A stretch of DNA of 64,000 nt from Nostoc sp. T09 (GCF_002154695.1 NZ_MTAV01000014.1:94138-158137), one strand, 5' to 3'; positions 26,916 through 36,432 are shown, numbered from the stretch's first letter. Notes: generated from the sequence alone by a model not told the origin. Program-made: numbers and translations.

Positions 26916-27893
26916 TTAAAGTTGATGGGAAGCCAGAAAAGCTTCGACTTCAGCCGCAGTTGGTTGGGAGGCGATCGCGCCTGGTTTAATAGTAGTCAAA
27001 GCACCCACAGCACTCGCATAGGTGACAATGCGTTTTACTGTTTCTGCATTGCTCAAGCTTTGGATACCATGCTGAAGTACTTGGTGAATAAACCCTGCCA
27101 AAAAGCTATCCCCCGCACCTGTTGTATCTACAACAGGCATAGAAAATGAGGGTAATTTGCCTTCATTCTCACCCAAGCAATAGGCACAACCGTTTTCGCC
27201 ATCTGTCACCAGCACTCCTTCCAGTGAATCCCTACGATAAGTAATTGCGCCAGGGTCTTTTGTATCGAATAACCATTCCGCTTCTTCTTTGGAGAGTTTG
27301 ACAAAATCGACTTGCTTAAATATTTCTTCAATTTTTTGCCGAGCAATTTTGGCATCTTCCCAAAAAACAGGACGCCAATTCACATCCAGCAAAATTTTTA
27401 GATCGTAATATTCTGCTAATTCTAGAGCGCGGCGAATTGCCTTTTCACTTTCTGGATAAGCTAATTCCAAAGTACCTAAAACTAGAAAATCAGCCTCTTG
27501 AAACAGGGAGTGGGGCAATTTTTCTGCTTGCAGGCGCGTATCAGCAAATTCAGTGGTATTATACTTGCCGAATCCAGCAAAAGTGCGATCGCCTGCCAAA
27601 TCTCTGGTTACATAAACTTGTCGCGTTGGTGCTGTGGGATGACGTTGCACTCCTGCTGTGTCTACGCCTAGTTCTTGTAACAGCTTTACCAATTCATTCC
27701 CTGGTTGATCTTCACCAACAGATCCAATAAAACCCGCTGGCGTCCCCAGCTTTACTAAAGCACAGGCTACGTTAGCTGGTGCTCCTCCTGGGTAAGGAGT
27801 CCAGGACTTAACTTCTTCTAGCTTTAGCCCCAATTGATCGGCTAAACAATCAAATAAAATTTCACCGAGACATAAAACACGGGGATTGCTCAT
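26916..27893 (-). CDS. PfkB family fructokinase
   Basis: Sugar kinase, 325 aa, most like fructokinases that phosphorylate fructose with ATP. PfkB signature 1 region GGAPANVACALVKLGTPAGFIG and signature 2 VVDTTGAGDSFLAGFIHQ with the catalytic Asp are both intact; CLGEILFDCLADQLG opens the protein. It would feed fructose from sucrose breakdown into glycolysis. The start ATG at 27893 is close to the first strand, as expected. Single gene, flanked by the GH18 gene on the same strand. Confidence 0.9.
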   Translation of the reverse strand: MSNPRVLCLGEILFDCLADQLGLKLEEVKSWTPYPGGAPANVACALVKLGTPAGFIGSVGEDQPGNELVKLLQELGVDTAGVQRHPTAPTRQVYVTRDLAGDRTFAGFGKYNTTEFADTRLQAEKLPHSLFQEADFLVLGTLELAYPESEKAIRRALELAEYYDLKILLDVNWRPVFWEDAKIARQKIEEIFKQVDFVKLSKEEAEWLFDTKDPGAITYRRDSLEGVLVTDGENGCAYCLGENEGKLPSFSMPVVDTTGAGDSFLAGFIHQVLQHGIQSLSNAETVKRIVTYASAVGALTTIKPGAIASQPTAAEVEAFLASHQL

Positions 27894-28247
27894 TTCATTT
27901 TAGGTTTTCGATTTGGGTGGAAGATTTTCCAGTATAAAATCTACAATAATCTGTGCTATCTGTCGCCCGTCCTTCATAGAATGAAATAGCAATTTTTGCT
28001 ACTAATATTAAGATGTATATGCTTTTGCCCCCACGTTTCCTGGCATCTGTAAAAAGGCTGATTTTAACTAACAAATGGTAGTATTTAGTACAAGCATTTT
28101 GTCAATTTCATTACTATGAAGCAAAAATAAAAGGAAAATAATGGCAATTGTTATGCTAATAGCACTGAAAACACCTGCCTATAAAAGAATCTTCTAGAAT
28201 TAGAGAGAGCGATTAAGTACATATACCAAGGGAGGATAGAATAAGTC

Positions 28248-28511
28248 ATGGCTGCTGGCGAGTCTCAGACCCCTGTTAGTCTGTCAGACAGAGAACTGCA
28301 AATTATCGACTTAGTGGCCGCTGGCTTAACTAACCAAGAGATTGCAGGAAAACTGGAAATTAGCAAACGCACAGTTGATAACCATATCAGCAATATTCTC
28401 ACTAAAACCCAGACGGAAAACCGAGTAGCTCTTGTGCGCTGGGCCTTACAGTGGGGCAAAGTCTGTTTGAATGATGTCAATTGCTGTCCTCTGCCTAACC
28501 ATAACGATTAG
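28248..28511 (+). CDS. pedR: Small LuxR-type regulator, PedR-like
   Basis: An 87-aa protein consisting almost only of a GerE/LuxR HTH: LSDRELQIIDLVAAGLTNQEIAGKL, SKRTVDNHISNILTKT, RVALVRWALQWGKVC. The C-terminal tail has three cysteines (KVCLNDVNCC). This layout matches the cyanobacterial PedR regulator, which senses photosynthetic electron transport through thioredoxin-linked cysteine chemistry. There is no receiver domain. AGGGAGG lies upstream of the ATG at 28248. Identification rests on size, HTH and cysteine tail, so the symbol is probable, not certain. Confidence 0.75.
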   Translation: MAAGESQTPVSLSDRELQIIDLVAAGLTNQEIAGKLEISKRTVDNHISNILTKTQTENRVALVRWALQWGKVCLNDVNCCPLPNHND

Positions 28512-28967
28512 ACAAGTTGCTAGTAAGGACGCGATCGATGGCGTCTAATCCGGACATCATTGATTGCGTTATCACGTTCAAGTTCTTTTGGTTTACAGCC
28601 AAGGCAATGTGACGCTTAACAAAGAGTTCTGCTCTTCACGCCTTTGTTTCAGTGTGAACCTCTACCACAAACTGTTATTAGCGTCGCAATCAACCAGATT
28701 AGGACTGACGCAGGCTAGATGTAAGGGTGTAAGGGTTTTGAATACCTAAGCCCCTATCCCCTTATATCCCTGCACCCCTTGCTTAAATCCTTAATTTTTT
28801 CTTACTCATGCGTAAGTACTACAATAATTAATAGAGATGGGCTTTTATTGCCCAACTGTAAACTGCTATGTCTACTCATCAATAAAAATTAGCAATAATA
28901 TTTTGCCGCAAGCGCTACATTTGAAAGAAATCTATGTTGCTCCATCGGCTTAGGGAGCAGTGTTCCT
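28512..28967. other. Spacer downstream of the PedR-like gene
   Basis: About 450 bp with no gene. Contains a short-repeat tract around 28715-28785 (GTAAGGGTGTAAGGG and CCCCTATCCCCTTAT type), typical of cyanobacterial intergenic repeats. Promoter of the DUF6391 gene presumably lies near its end. Confidence 0.45.
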
Positions 28968-29765
28968 ATGAATACTTCTACTTTTTTTTCAAGTGGCTTG
29001 TCTCCCTTTGACTTTTTCAGCTTTGATTTAACAGCACCTCTGACTGGAAACTTTCCAAAAGTTGCAGATCAAGCTACCCTGACACCAAGACGTACTCCAC
29101 CCTTCGGGAACGCCTACCCCTTAAAAAGGGTTACGCCCAACCTCGAACGAGAAGCCTCACCTCGTGCGTCTACAGATTTTCCACAATCTACGCAAGACGC
29201 CGATCTACTCAAGCAGCTATCATTTATCCCTGGATTGAAAGAAATTTTGATGCTGCGACAAGTTCATGCCTTAGAACACGCTACTGTTTGGGTTTTGAGT
29301 GAATCAAATAGTGCCTATACTCCCAGCAGAGAATCTACCAATGTTCAAGTTGATAACGAACTATTAGGTGGTTTGTCTACAGAGCATGGATTCTACCTCT
29401 ATGGTGAAGTGAATATCAGTGATTTAAGACGTGCAGTCACCCTGGCGTTACATCGCCTTACTAGTGGTGAATGGGATTTAGCTGTACATCCCCGTTGCGG
29501 CACCAATTTATCAGTAGCTATGCTGTTAACAGCTGGACTAGCTGTAAGTGTGCATTTTTTGCTACCATTCCGGCCAATTGAGCAACTAATAGGTTTGGGA
29601 TTAGCCGCCACGACAGCAGCTGAACTCGCACCAGATTTAGGTTCTATGGCACAGCGCTACCTTACAACTGCTATTCCCTTTAATCTCAAAATTGAAAATA
29701 TTATCCGTAAACGCGACGTTTGGGGACGCGAGGCACATTTTGTCCAGGTTAATTGGCAAGAGTAA
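28968..29765 (+). CDS. DUF6391 family membrane-associated protein
   Basis: Conserved cyanobacterial protein of unknown function, 265 aa. The core begins near residue 85 with GLKEILMLRQVHALEHATVWVL and HPRCGTNLSVAMLLTAGLAVSVHFLL, including a conserved His-rich helix and a hydrophobic segment (about 180-205). Residues about 42-66 (RRTPPFGNAYPLKRVTPNL and on) are encoded by a GC-rich palindromic stretch resembling dispersed repeats rather than normal coding sequence; it seems to have been inserted in frame. The N-terminal 40 residues are low in similarity to anything I know. Confidence 0.75.
   Translation: MNTSTFFSSGLSPFDFFSFDLTAPLTGNFPKVADQATLTPRRTPPFGNAYPLKRVTPNLEREASPRASTDFPQSTQDADLLKQLSFIPGLKEILMLRQVHALEHATVWVLSESNSAYTPSRESTNVQVDNELLGGLSTEHGFYLYGEVNISDLRRAVTLALHRLTSGEWDLAVHPRCGTNLSVAMLLTAGLAVSVHFLLPFRPIEQLIGLGLAATTAAELAPDLGSMAQRYLTTAIPFNLKIENIIRKRDVWGREAHFVQVNWQE
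29095..29175. repeat. Repeat-like insertion inside the DUF6391 reading frame
   Basis: Sequence with CCCTTCGGGAACGCC, CCCTTAAAAAGGG (perfect palindrome) and CTCACCTCGTGCGTCT, in a style matching intergenic GC-rich repeats. It preserves the reading frame of the host gene. Confidence 0.5.
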
Positions 29766-29882
29766 GTAGTTAGTGGTGAATATCTGAATATTATTTATTC
29801 CGCTCTTGAAAGCGACATTTCTATTAAGATAGGGACTTACCGCTACGCGATTGTGCGCCCACGCATTTTCAGAGAGTAAGTA

Positions 29883-30881
29883 ATGAGAAAGCTTTATTTC
29901 TTAGTTCCGGGGACAGATGGTAAATTTGCCTGTGGTGGTCTTTGGGCAGAGTTAAAAACAGTTAATTTGGCTCAGCAGATTTGTAGTGCCGATGTTGTAA
30001 CTTACCGCCAACGGGAAACAGACAAAATTTTTTTAGACGATCTGCTCAAGGCAAAAAATTTAGATGATGTAATTTTTGTGATTAGTTGGGGATTTGATAT
30101 TGCTCAACTTGCAGCTAAGCTTCAGAAATATAACGTTGTCTACCATGCCCACAGTGCGGGTTATAGATTCCGCTTGCCAGCCAGTATTCCGATTATTACT
30201 GTAAGCCGAAATACAATGGGATATTGGGGACAAAAGGCTCCTAACTCTTTGATTTATTATTTACCTAATCAAATTTCGGATGAATTTCAAAATTTACATC
30301 TAGAGCGAGATATTGATGTTTTAGTTCAAGCAAGAAAATCTTCAGAATATTTAATGCAAGCATTAATTCCTGAATTGCAGAAAAAATGTCGGGTATTTGT
30401 TGTTAATTCCTATGTTGAGGATTTGCCTGGACTCTTCAATCGCGCTAAGATTTATCTTTACGATTCTGCTGAATATTGGGCACAACAAGGTGTGAGTGAA
30501 GGATTTGGGCTGCAACCAATGGAAGCCCTTGCCTGTGGCTGTCAGGTATTCTCTAGTGTCAATGGAGGGTTATCTGATTACTTAGATCCTGGATTTAATT
30601 GCCATAAAATTGCTGGATATTCCAAAGAGTTTGATACGCAACGCATTTTAAAATTGCTTGAATCTCCAGTAAAGGGGACTTTGCCTGAACAGTTTTTTGC
30701 AGAGTATCGATACGAGAATATTATTAAGCGTTTCCAAGTTATTCTGGCTGAATTAAATGAATTTTTTGATCATAAAATTCAACAACAGTCAAATATCCCA
30801 GAGTTGACAAAAATACGTGTTGCTAAATTATTCACTCAGAGTATATACAGTAAGGTACGCAAGAAATATTTTCGGGGATAG
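29883..30881 (+). CDS. Glycosyltransferase, GT4-like
   Basis: Predicted cytoplasmic retaining glycosyltransferase, 332 aa, GT-B fold. The C-terminal nucleotide-sugar domain is recognisable: DIDVLVQARKSSEYLMQALIP, RAKIYLYDSAEYWAQQGVSEGFGLQPMEALACGCQVFSS, with the ExxxxGxxxxEA motif. The N-terminal acceptor domain starts LYFLVPGTDGKFACGGLW, resembling the glycine-rich loop near the start. Acceptor and donor cannot be predicted. No other polysaccharide genes adjoin it. ATG at 29883. Confidence 0.78.
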   Translation: MRKLYFLVPGTDGKFACGGLWAELKTVNLAQQICSADVVTYRQRETDKIFLDDLLKAKNLDDVIFVISWGFDIAQLAAKLQKYNVVYHAHSAGYRFRLPASIPIITVSRNTMGYWGQKAPNSLIYYLPNQISDEFQNLHLERDIDVLVQARKSSEYLMQALIPELQKKCRVFVVNSYVEDLPGLFNRAKIYLYDSAEYWAQQGVSEGFGLQPMEALACGCQVFSSVNGGLSDYLDPGFNCHKIAGYSKEFDTQRILKLLESPVKGTLPEQFFAEYRYENIIKRFQVILAELNEFFDHKIQQQSNIPELTKIRVAKLFTQSIYSKVRKKYFRG

Positions 30882-31914
30882 TTAAACTAAAGCATCTTCT
30901 ACAAGTGTGCTGATTTACTGTAACAGGGAATAGTGAATATTAAGTAGAATACTTAAGAGACCATTTATAAAGTAAATATTAAGTAGGGTGTGTTACGGCT
31001 ATGCAAGGATTTGGGAGTTTGAGAGAGTGATTATTAGCCGTAACGCACCGAGAAAGATGGTGCGTTAAGCGTTGCTATAACGCACCCTACGATTTAAGCT
31101 TTACTTTATAAATAACCTCTAAACGAAACTTGCTGTCCAGCTCCTCGGCTTCTTGAAGAAGCTGGGATCTGCCAGAAGCGATCGCACGCCACCTAAAATA
31201 GTTATCACGACGAATTATTTAGCAAAAATATTAGTGAGTAGTATTGTAGTGTGATCGCTTCTGATAGATTTAAAAGTCAGTCTTTAGTAGTGCTAAAACT
31301 AATCGCTAACATATTTTAGGAAGTTATTTAAAATACATATTATTTTGTCTATTTTTATACTTAAATAATAGAATAATATTCTGATTGCTATGTAGCTTTA
31401 AAGGCTGAAATTTGAAATATACTGAGACTAACAGCCTCAGATAGTAAACTTTGTATCTGAAAAAAATTCAGCAATAAAACTGGATATATATTTAAAATAA
31501 GTAATATTTTTTACATATAAATATCATTTTTTGTAGTTATATACGATATTTTTTATACTTTACTACGTAGAATAATTTAAGATTAGAACATCTTCAGCAA
31601 AAGCTTTTAAGAATTACGGCTCTTAACTCCAGTCTTGTCAAGGTACGAGTCAAAGGAAGCAAAAAAATACAAAATGAAGTGATTTTTTGGTAAAATCACT
31701 TCATGTATTTTATGGCATTAAGAAGTATACAAAAATGGCATAAATTCACTAAGTTAGCAATGGTAAAACTATCCCTAAACCAATACCAAGCTTAGAAAAA
31801 TCGCTTGGAATTTATATAAATATCAAGCAACTAAACAGACGGTAATTCGGAAGTTTAAGCAAACTCTACAAATAAATTTCACTGGTCAGCAATTTAGTAG
31901 GTAGGATACGCCAC
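30882..31914. other. 1-kb spacer with repeats
   Basis: No gene seen. Contains the MITE-like element at 30956-31120, the near-palindrome CTTCTTGAAGAAG near 31150-31162, and an inverted pair CAGAAGCGATCGCAC (31173-31187) / GTGATCGCTTCTG (31251-31263). The rest is AT-rich and should contain the promoter of the kinase gene at 31915. Confidence 0.5.
30956..31120. mobile_element. MITE-like palindromic element
   Basis: 165 bp bounded by matching inverted ends: AGAGACCATTTATAAAGTAA on the left (30956-30975) and the reverse complement AGAGGTTATTTATAAAGTAA on the right (31101-31120). The arms continue inward through GTAGGGTGTGTTA / TAACGCACCCTAC. Inner hairpin: GGTGTGTTACGGCT (30987-31000) against AGCCGTAACGCACC (31036-31049). 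No ORF inside. The GTAGGGTGCGTTA motif is typical of non-autonomous repeats in cyanobacteria. No clear target-site duplication was identified. Confidence 0.65.
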
Positions 31915-33090
31915 ATGCGTCAGTACCCTCGCATTAGAAAAACACTCCAGCATCGCTACAATACTGTGACACAGTTAAAGAGTAGAGTATCTGGTGGTAT
32001 TACTTACTTGCTATCAGGCGGCACACTGAATAAGCAACAGCATCCTTTAATCAAAAAAATACTAAAAAATCGCTTTCAGATTGTCAAACTCCTGGCTAGA
32101 GGAGGATCTGGGGATACTTACTTAGCGATTGATCTGGATTTACCAGGTCAACCCTATTGTGTTGTCAAACATTTTTATCCTAAACATCCTCATCCTGCTG
32201 TTGCGCCGATTGCCAAAAACCTATTTGACCGTGAAGCAGAAGGTTTATATCAGCTAGGTAACAACCATAACCAAATTCCTACCTTGTTTGCTCACTTTCA
32301 TGAAGATGGGGATTTTTATTTAGTTCAAGAATTTGTTGACGGTTATGACTTGACGCAAGAGATAGTACCAGGTAAACCTCTAAGCGAAGAAGCAGTCTTT
32401 AATTTATTGAAAGACATCCTAGAAGTGTTGGTCTTCGTCCACCAACACAAAATTATCCACCGGGATATTAAGCCGCAAAATCTCATGCGGCGGCACTCCG
32501 ATCAAAAGATTGTACTGATTGACTTTGGAAGTATTAAGAAAGTAGGTATTCGGGGAGCTACCGTCACAATTGCTGTTGGCACTCCTGGCTATATGCCAAG
32601 CGAACAAGCCAAGGGAAAACCAAAAATTAGCAGCGATATTTATGCAGTAGGCATGGTTGGGATTCAAGCTTTGACAGGTCTAATGCCTGAGCAACTAGAA
32701 GAAGATCTTGAGACTGGAGAAGTAATCTGGCGTGACAAGGTACAGGTAAGCGATCGGCTAGCAGATATTTTAGACAAAATGGTTCACGAACGCCATAACC
32801 AGCGTTACCAATCCGCAGCAGAAGCTTTGCAAGCCCTGATTCCTGATATGGCGTTGCCACAGTACTCTGAATCTGTTGGTAAAGATGAAAACGCTGACGA
32901 TCAGGATTTACTACTTTATAGAAAGTTTATTCTATTACTGGGGATAGGCTTCGGCATTGTTACTAGTGTGTTAATACTAATTTTAATATATACATTTTTA
33001 CGTATGAGTATAGCACCGCAAAACCAACCAACTCCAATACATACATTTATAGAAAAGTTTGTTGACTCACCATCTGCTTATGTGGATTAG
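31915..33090 (+). CDS. Serine/threonine protein kinase, membrane-anchored
   Basis: Hanks-type kinase, 391 aa. Kinase domain about 55-310: glycine loop LLARGGSGDTYLAID, ATP lysine in CVVKHFYP, catalytic loop HRDIKPQNLM (Asp184), DFGSIKK (metal Asp, DFG), and GTPGYMPSEQAKG (activation/P+1 loop). A single C-terminal TM helix (FILLLGIGFGIVTSVLILILIYTF, about 340-363) places the kinase in the cytoplasm with a short outer tail. The N-terminal 50 residues are basic and unassigned. It is followed 172 bp downstream by a phosphate-binding-like protein gene on the same strand. Confidence 0.9.
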   Translation: MRQYPRIRKTLQHRYNTVTQLKSRVSGGITYLLSGGTLNKQQHPLIKKILKNRFQIVKLLARGGSGDTYLAIDLDLPGQPYCVVKHFYPKHPHPAVAPIAKNLFDREAEGLYQLGNNHNQIPTLFAHFHEDGDFYLVQEFVDGYDLTQEIVPGKPLSEEAVFNLLKDILEVLVFVHQHKIIHRDIKPQNLMRRHSDQKIVLIDFGSIKKVGIRGATVTIAVGTPGYMPSEQAKGKPKISSDIYAVGMVGIQALTGLMPEQLEEDLETGEVIWRDKVQVSDRLADILDKMVHERHNQRYQSAAEALQALIPDMALPQYSESVGKDENADDQDLLLYRKFILLLGIGFGIVTSVLILILIYTFLRMSIAPQNQPTPIHTFIEKFVDSPSAYVD

Positions 33091-33262
33091 CCAATAGTTC
33101 AGAGACGGTTAAATAAAAATTAGTAATTAGATGATTGTTCTGGCTACAAAAGAGCAAATTTAATCTAATTACACGAGTGACTAACTAATAATTACAGGGT
33201 GCTTTATCGATTTAATATCTAGGATTTTTATAGGCTCAATGTAAATCAACAACATTAATAAT

Positions 33263-34336
33263 ATGGACAATACAAACCAAGGAAAATCTTTGATTAAGGG
33301 AGACGTTGCCATCTTCCTGAGAGGTTTAATTATTGGCAAAGTGCTAACACTTATGGTGATTGGCGGACTGCTCTGGTGGTTGCTCAAGCCTGGCTTGTTG
33401 TCTCGTAACAACAGCGATTCTTCTAGTCAAAGTCTCAAGACCACCTCTAGTAATGCATCCACTTTTGGGTCACTTGCTGATGTGCCAACCGACTCATTCA
33501 ACTACGGTGGTAGCACAGCTTGGGCACCTATTCGGCAAGTAGTAGATTCTCAAATTCTAAGTGCCCGACCTGAACTAAAGTTGCGCTACCTAGACCCTGT
33601 TAACGGTAGTCCTGGTTCTACCTCAGGTATCCGGATGTTACTGAATGGACAATTAGACTTTGCTCAGTCTTCCCGTCCCCTTACAGATGAAGAACAAACC
33701 ATTGCAAAAAAGCGAGGTATCACGCTAGAGCAACGTCAGGTTGGCATTGATGGGATAGCGGTGGTAGTTAATCCTTCGCTGAAAGTGCCAGGTTTAACTG
33801 TTGACCAATTGCAGCAGATATATTTGGGGCAGGTTACTAACTGGAATCAAGTAGGGGGTCCAAATCTACCGATCACACCTTTTTCGCAACGACCAGAGAA
33901 TGCAGACACAATCATCTTTTCTAGCAATAGTGGCTTGAAACAACGAGCACTTGGCTCTAATGTCAAGTATGTCTATTCAACTACAGAGGCAGTCCGCCAA
34001 CTCAGCAAAACTCCTGGTGGTATATATTACGCTTCTGCCCGTGCAGTTGTACCTCAATGTAGAGTGAAACCTTTGCCACTGGGTCGCACTGCTGCCGATT
34101 TAGTTTCCCCATACCGCGAACCCCTAGTATCACCTGAGCAGTGTCCACGCCAACGCAACCAGGTAAATACTGAAGCCATCAAAAATGGCAGCTATCCAAT
34201 AACCTCCAACTTGTTTGTGATTATTAAACAGAACAAAGGCCAAGAACACAAGGTTGGAGATGCCTATGCCAAACTTTTACTTACCGACCAGGGACAAAAG
34301 GCAATTGAGCAAGCTGGTTTTGTAAGCGTTCGCTAG
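33263..34336 (+). CDS. PstS-like substrate-binding protein, membrane-anchored
   Basis: Periplasmic binding protein-like domain of the phosphate (PstS/SphX) type, 357 aa. An N-terminal TM helix (about 25-47, IGKVLTLMVIGGLLWWLLKP) anchors it. The domain opens FNYGGSTAWAPIRQ, then SPGSTSGIRMLLNGQLDFAQSSRPLTDEE, GIDGIAVVVNPSLKVPGLTVDQLQQIYLGQVTNWNQVGG, typical of PBP_like_2. No lipobox and no pstCAB nearby, so it may be a sensor or scavenger rather than part of a standard transporter. Same strand and next to the Ser/Thr kinase gene. Confidence 0.82.
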   Translation: MDNTNQGKSLIKGDVAIFLRGLIIGKVLTLMVIGGLLWWLLKPGLLSRNNSDSSSQSLKTTSSNASTFGSLADVPTDSFNYGGSTAWAPIRQVVDSQILSARPELKLRYLDPVNGSPGSTSGIRMLLNGQLDFAQSSRPLTDEEQTIAKKRGITLEQRQVGIDGIAVVVNPSLKVPGLTVDQLQQIYLGQVTNWNQVGGPNLPITPFSQRPENADTIIFSSNSGLKQRALGSNVKYVYSTTEAVRQLSKTPGGIYYASARAVVPQCRVKPLPLGRTAADLVSPYREPLVSPEQCPRQRNQVNTEAIKNGSYPITSNLFVIIKQNKGQEHKVGDAYAKLLLTDQGQKAIEQAGFVSVR

Positions 34337-34482
34337 TAAATATTTAATAGACTTCTTGCGAAAATAGTAAGTGAAATGTTGTTTCGCCAATGCAAAAAAA
34401 ACTTTGGGAAAATGATGCAGATTACTCAAAGTAATGCATTTTCTATTGCACAATGATTTGTGGCGATCGCACTTATTAATTC

Positions 34483-34515
34483 AGATACCCAACTTCTTGA
34501 AAAAGTCGGGTATCT
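34483..34515 (+). terminator. Terminator after the PstS-like gene
   Basis: AGATACCCAACTT, short loop, AAGTCGGGTATCT (one mismatch), followed by ATTCTTAG. Lies about 150 bp after the PstS-like gene and before the convergent WD40 gene, so it may serve both strands. Confidence 0.65.
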
Positions 34516-34581
34516 ATTCTTAGTTAATCGTCCAGTAGCAGTCTTTTGAAATTCACAGATCATTGAAGATTTCCATAACAG

Positions 34582-35649
34582 CTAATTGCGTTTTGGTGGA
34601 ATTCCCCAAACCTTAATTTGTTTATCAAAACCACCACTGGCTAACATTTGCCCATTCGGACTAAAGGTGATCGCACTTACCCAATCAGTATGGCTGTTGA
34701 GTGTATTGATTAATTCACCTGTGGTTAAATCCCACAACTTAATACCATCTTTACCAGCACTGGCTAGGGTTTTGCCATCAGGGTTGATAGAAATAGCATT
34801 TACCCAGTTGTTATGTCCTGTAAGGGTACGGATTAGTTCGCCAGTCTGAAGATTCCATATTTTAATAGTGCGATCGCGGCTAGCAGTGACAATGGTTGCC
34901 CCATCTGGGGTAAAAGCTACACTACTAACTAAATTGGAATGTCCTACATATGCGCGAATTAGTTTTCCTGTACTCAAGTTCCACAGTTTAACCACACCTT
35001 TATTGTCTCCACTAGCTAGGGTTTGACCATCAGGGCTAACTGCTAGGGTATAAATAAAGTTATCAAAGCTGGCTAGAGTAGCAAGAGGACGCTGCTGCGG
35101 CAAATCCCACAAACGAATTCCATCTATAGCACCACTGATCAGAACTTTACTATCAGGAGATACAGCTAAAGACAGCACATTAGTACTGTGCCCAACAAAA
35201 GAGCGTTTAAATTTCTGATTTTTTAAGTTCCAAAGATTAATTGTGTAATCGCTACTACAGCTGGCGAGGGTTTGTCCATCTGGCGAAATCACCAAAGATT
35301 CTACGGCTGTTTTGTGTGCTTTGCGAATAGTCCCCACTCGTTCGCCTTTTGTTAGATTCCACAAGCGAATTACGCCCTCATTTTCAGCACCGCCACTGGC
35401 AAGAATTTTGCTATCTGGACTGAAAGCTAGAGATTTAACAGTTCCCCCATGACCCTGAAGGGTGTAAATTAATTGAGGATTAGTAAAGCTGGTTCTAACT
35501 TGTAAGTTTGGTACTTCAAGAGCCGCATGAGCAGTTTTAATGGAAAACCCCTCCCAGATTGTGACTGGAAGGGTAATAGAAGCCATAAATGCCAAGACAA
35601 TATACGGGCGAAGCACAGAATAATCCCTATCTTTTCCCTCGCTCCTCAC
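34582..35649 (-). CDS. WD40 repeat beta-propeller protein, exported
   Basis: A 355-aa protein with seven WD40 blades from about residue 60 to the end, for example TLQGHGGTVKSLAFSPDSKILASGG, SFVGHSTNVLSLAVSPDSKVLISG, TLTGHNNWVNAISINPDGKTLASAG and TLNSHTDWVSAITFSPNGQMLASGG. The count equals one closed propeller, so it is probably a complete scaffold domain. An N-terminal hydrophobic segment (YIVLAFMASITLPVTIW, about 12-28) suggests export or membrane anchoring. No catalytic domain. Binding partners unknown. Confidence 0.87.
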   Translation of the reverse strand: MRSEGKDRDYSVLRPYIVLAFMASITLPVTIWEGFSIKTAHAALEVPNLQVRTSFTNPQLIYTLQGHGGTVKSLAFSPDSKILASGGAENEGVIRLWNLTKGERVGTIRKAHKTAVESLVISPDGQTLASCSSDYTINLWNLKNQKFKRSFVGHSTNVLSLAVSPDSKVLISGAIDGIRLWDLPQQRPLATLASFDNFIYTLAVSPDGQTLASGDNKGVVKLWNLSTGKLIRAYVGHSNLVSSVAFTPDGATIVTASRDRTIKIWNLQTGELIRTLTGHNNWVNAISINPDGKTLASAGKDGIKLWDLTTGELINTLNSHTDWVSAITFSPNGQMLASGGFDKQIKVWGIPPKRN

Positions 35650-35780
35650 TGTTTTTTCTCATTTTGTAACGCCTGTTGCTACCGTACTCTACTCTCCAAC
35701 AAGCTGCCCTCCGGGCGTATACTGGTTCTCTTGTGGAGTATGGCAAGCTTTGACTGAGTTGTAGCAGCCCACACCAAAAA

Positions 35781-35807
35781 CTTCACTTGGTAAAAGTTCA
35801 AGTGAAG
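35781..35807 (-). terminator. Terminator after the 101-aa hypothetical gene
   Basis: CTTCACTTG, 9-nt loop, CAAGTGAAG, followed on the minus strand by TTTTTGG. Lies 63 bp after the stop of the gene at 35870-36175. Confidence 0.7.
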
Positions 35808-35869
35808 CACATCCAAAACCTCGCTACCTTACCAAGGCGCTGGCTCTAACTTATGTAGCATTCAGTACT

Positions 35870-36175
35870 CTATTTCTGGTGGGGTGGTTTTTTCTTCGTC
35901 ACAGTTAGCATGGGTAAAGTTGGACTAGAGGAGCGCGATGGTAAGTAATGTTGCACCACAGGTTCCTCTTCTGGTAAAGGGCGGCGTTGCTGGATGCGCC
36001 ACAGTTTGACACCGAGGCTGATTCCTGCTGTCACTAAACCAAAAGTAAATAATGACCAGCTATCATCTAATCCACCAATCAGCGCGTCTACTACGCCCAT
36101 AGTAATTAATAAACTAATTAGTGGCTCTTTCCGGTAGGATGACTTTAAAAAACGAGGAAATATAACATTCATCAC
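35870..36175 (-). CDS. Conserved hypothetical small membrane protein
   Basis: A 101-aa protein with two short hydrophobic stretches (PLISLLITMGVVDALIGG about 18-35, SLFTFGLVTAGISLGVKLW about 41-59), then a polar basic tail rich in Pro, Ser and Lys. No family recognised by name; the layout resembles small cyanobacterial membrane proteins of unknown role. It has its own downstream terminator and no operon partner. ATG at 36175, or at 36172 one codon later. Confidence 0.65.
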   Translation of the reverse strand: MMNVIFPRFLKSSYRKEPLISLLITMGVVDALIGGLDDSWSLFTFGLVTAGISLGVKLWRIQQRRPLPEEEPVVQHYLPSRSSSPTLPMLTVTKKKPPHQK

Positions 36176-36432
36176 AGTTTGCTTTGATCCCGATTGGCTT
36201 TTATGTCAATTTACCGAGAATACCTCACCCGCAATTAGACCGTTTTTGGCCTTTCTGATGTCAAGGCATTTTCACGTATTATAATTATCTTAAGTAGGAG
36301 AGGAAGTGTAGTAATTAATCCTCTTGCACCTATAAATGCAAGTTCCGGATAAAACTGTCACTTTTTGTTTGCCTCTTAGCCATAGACGGTAAGTCGTGGG
36401 AGGTAGTTTCGCTATCTGTTGCTTAAGTTAAA

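Noticed and set aside
30956..31120. CRISPR-like repeat
   Set aside because: The repeats are inverted, not regularly spaced direct repeats, and no cas gene is present.
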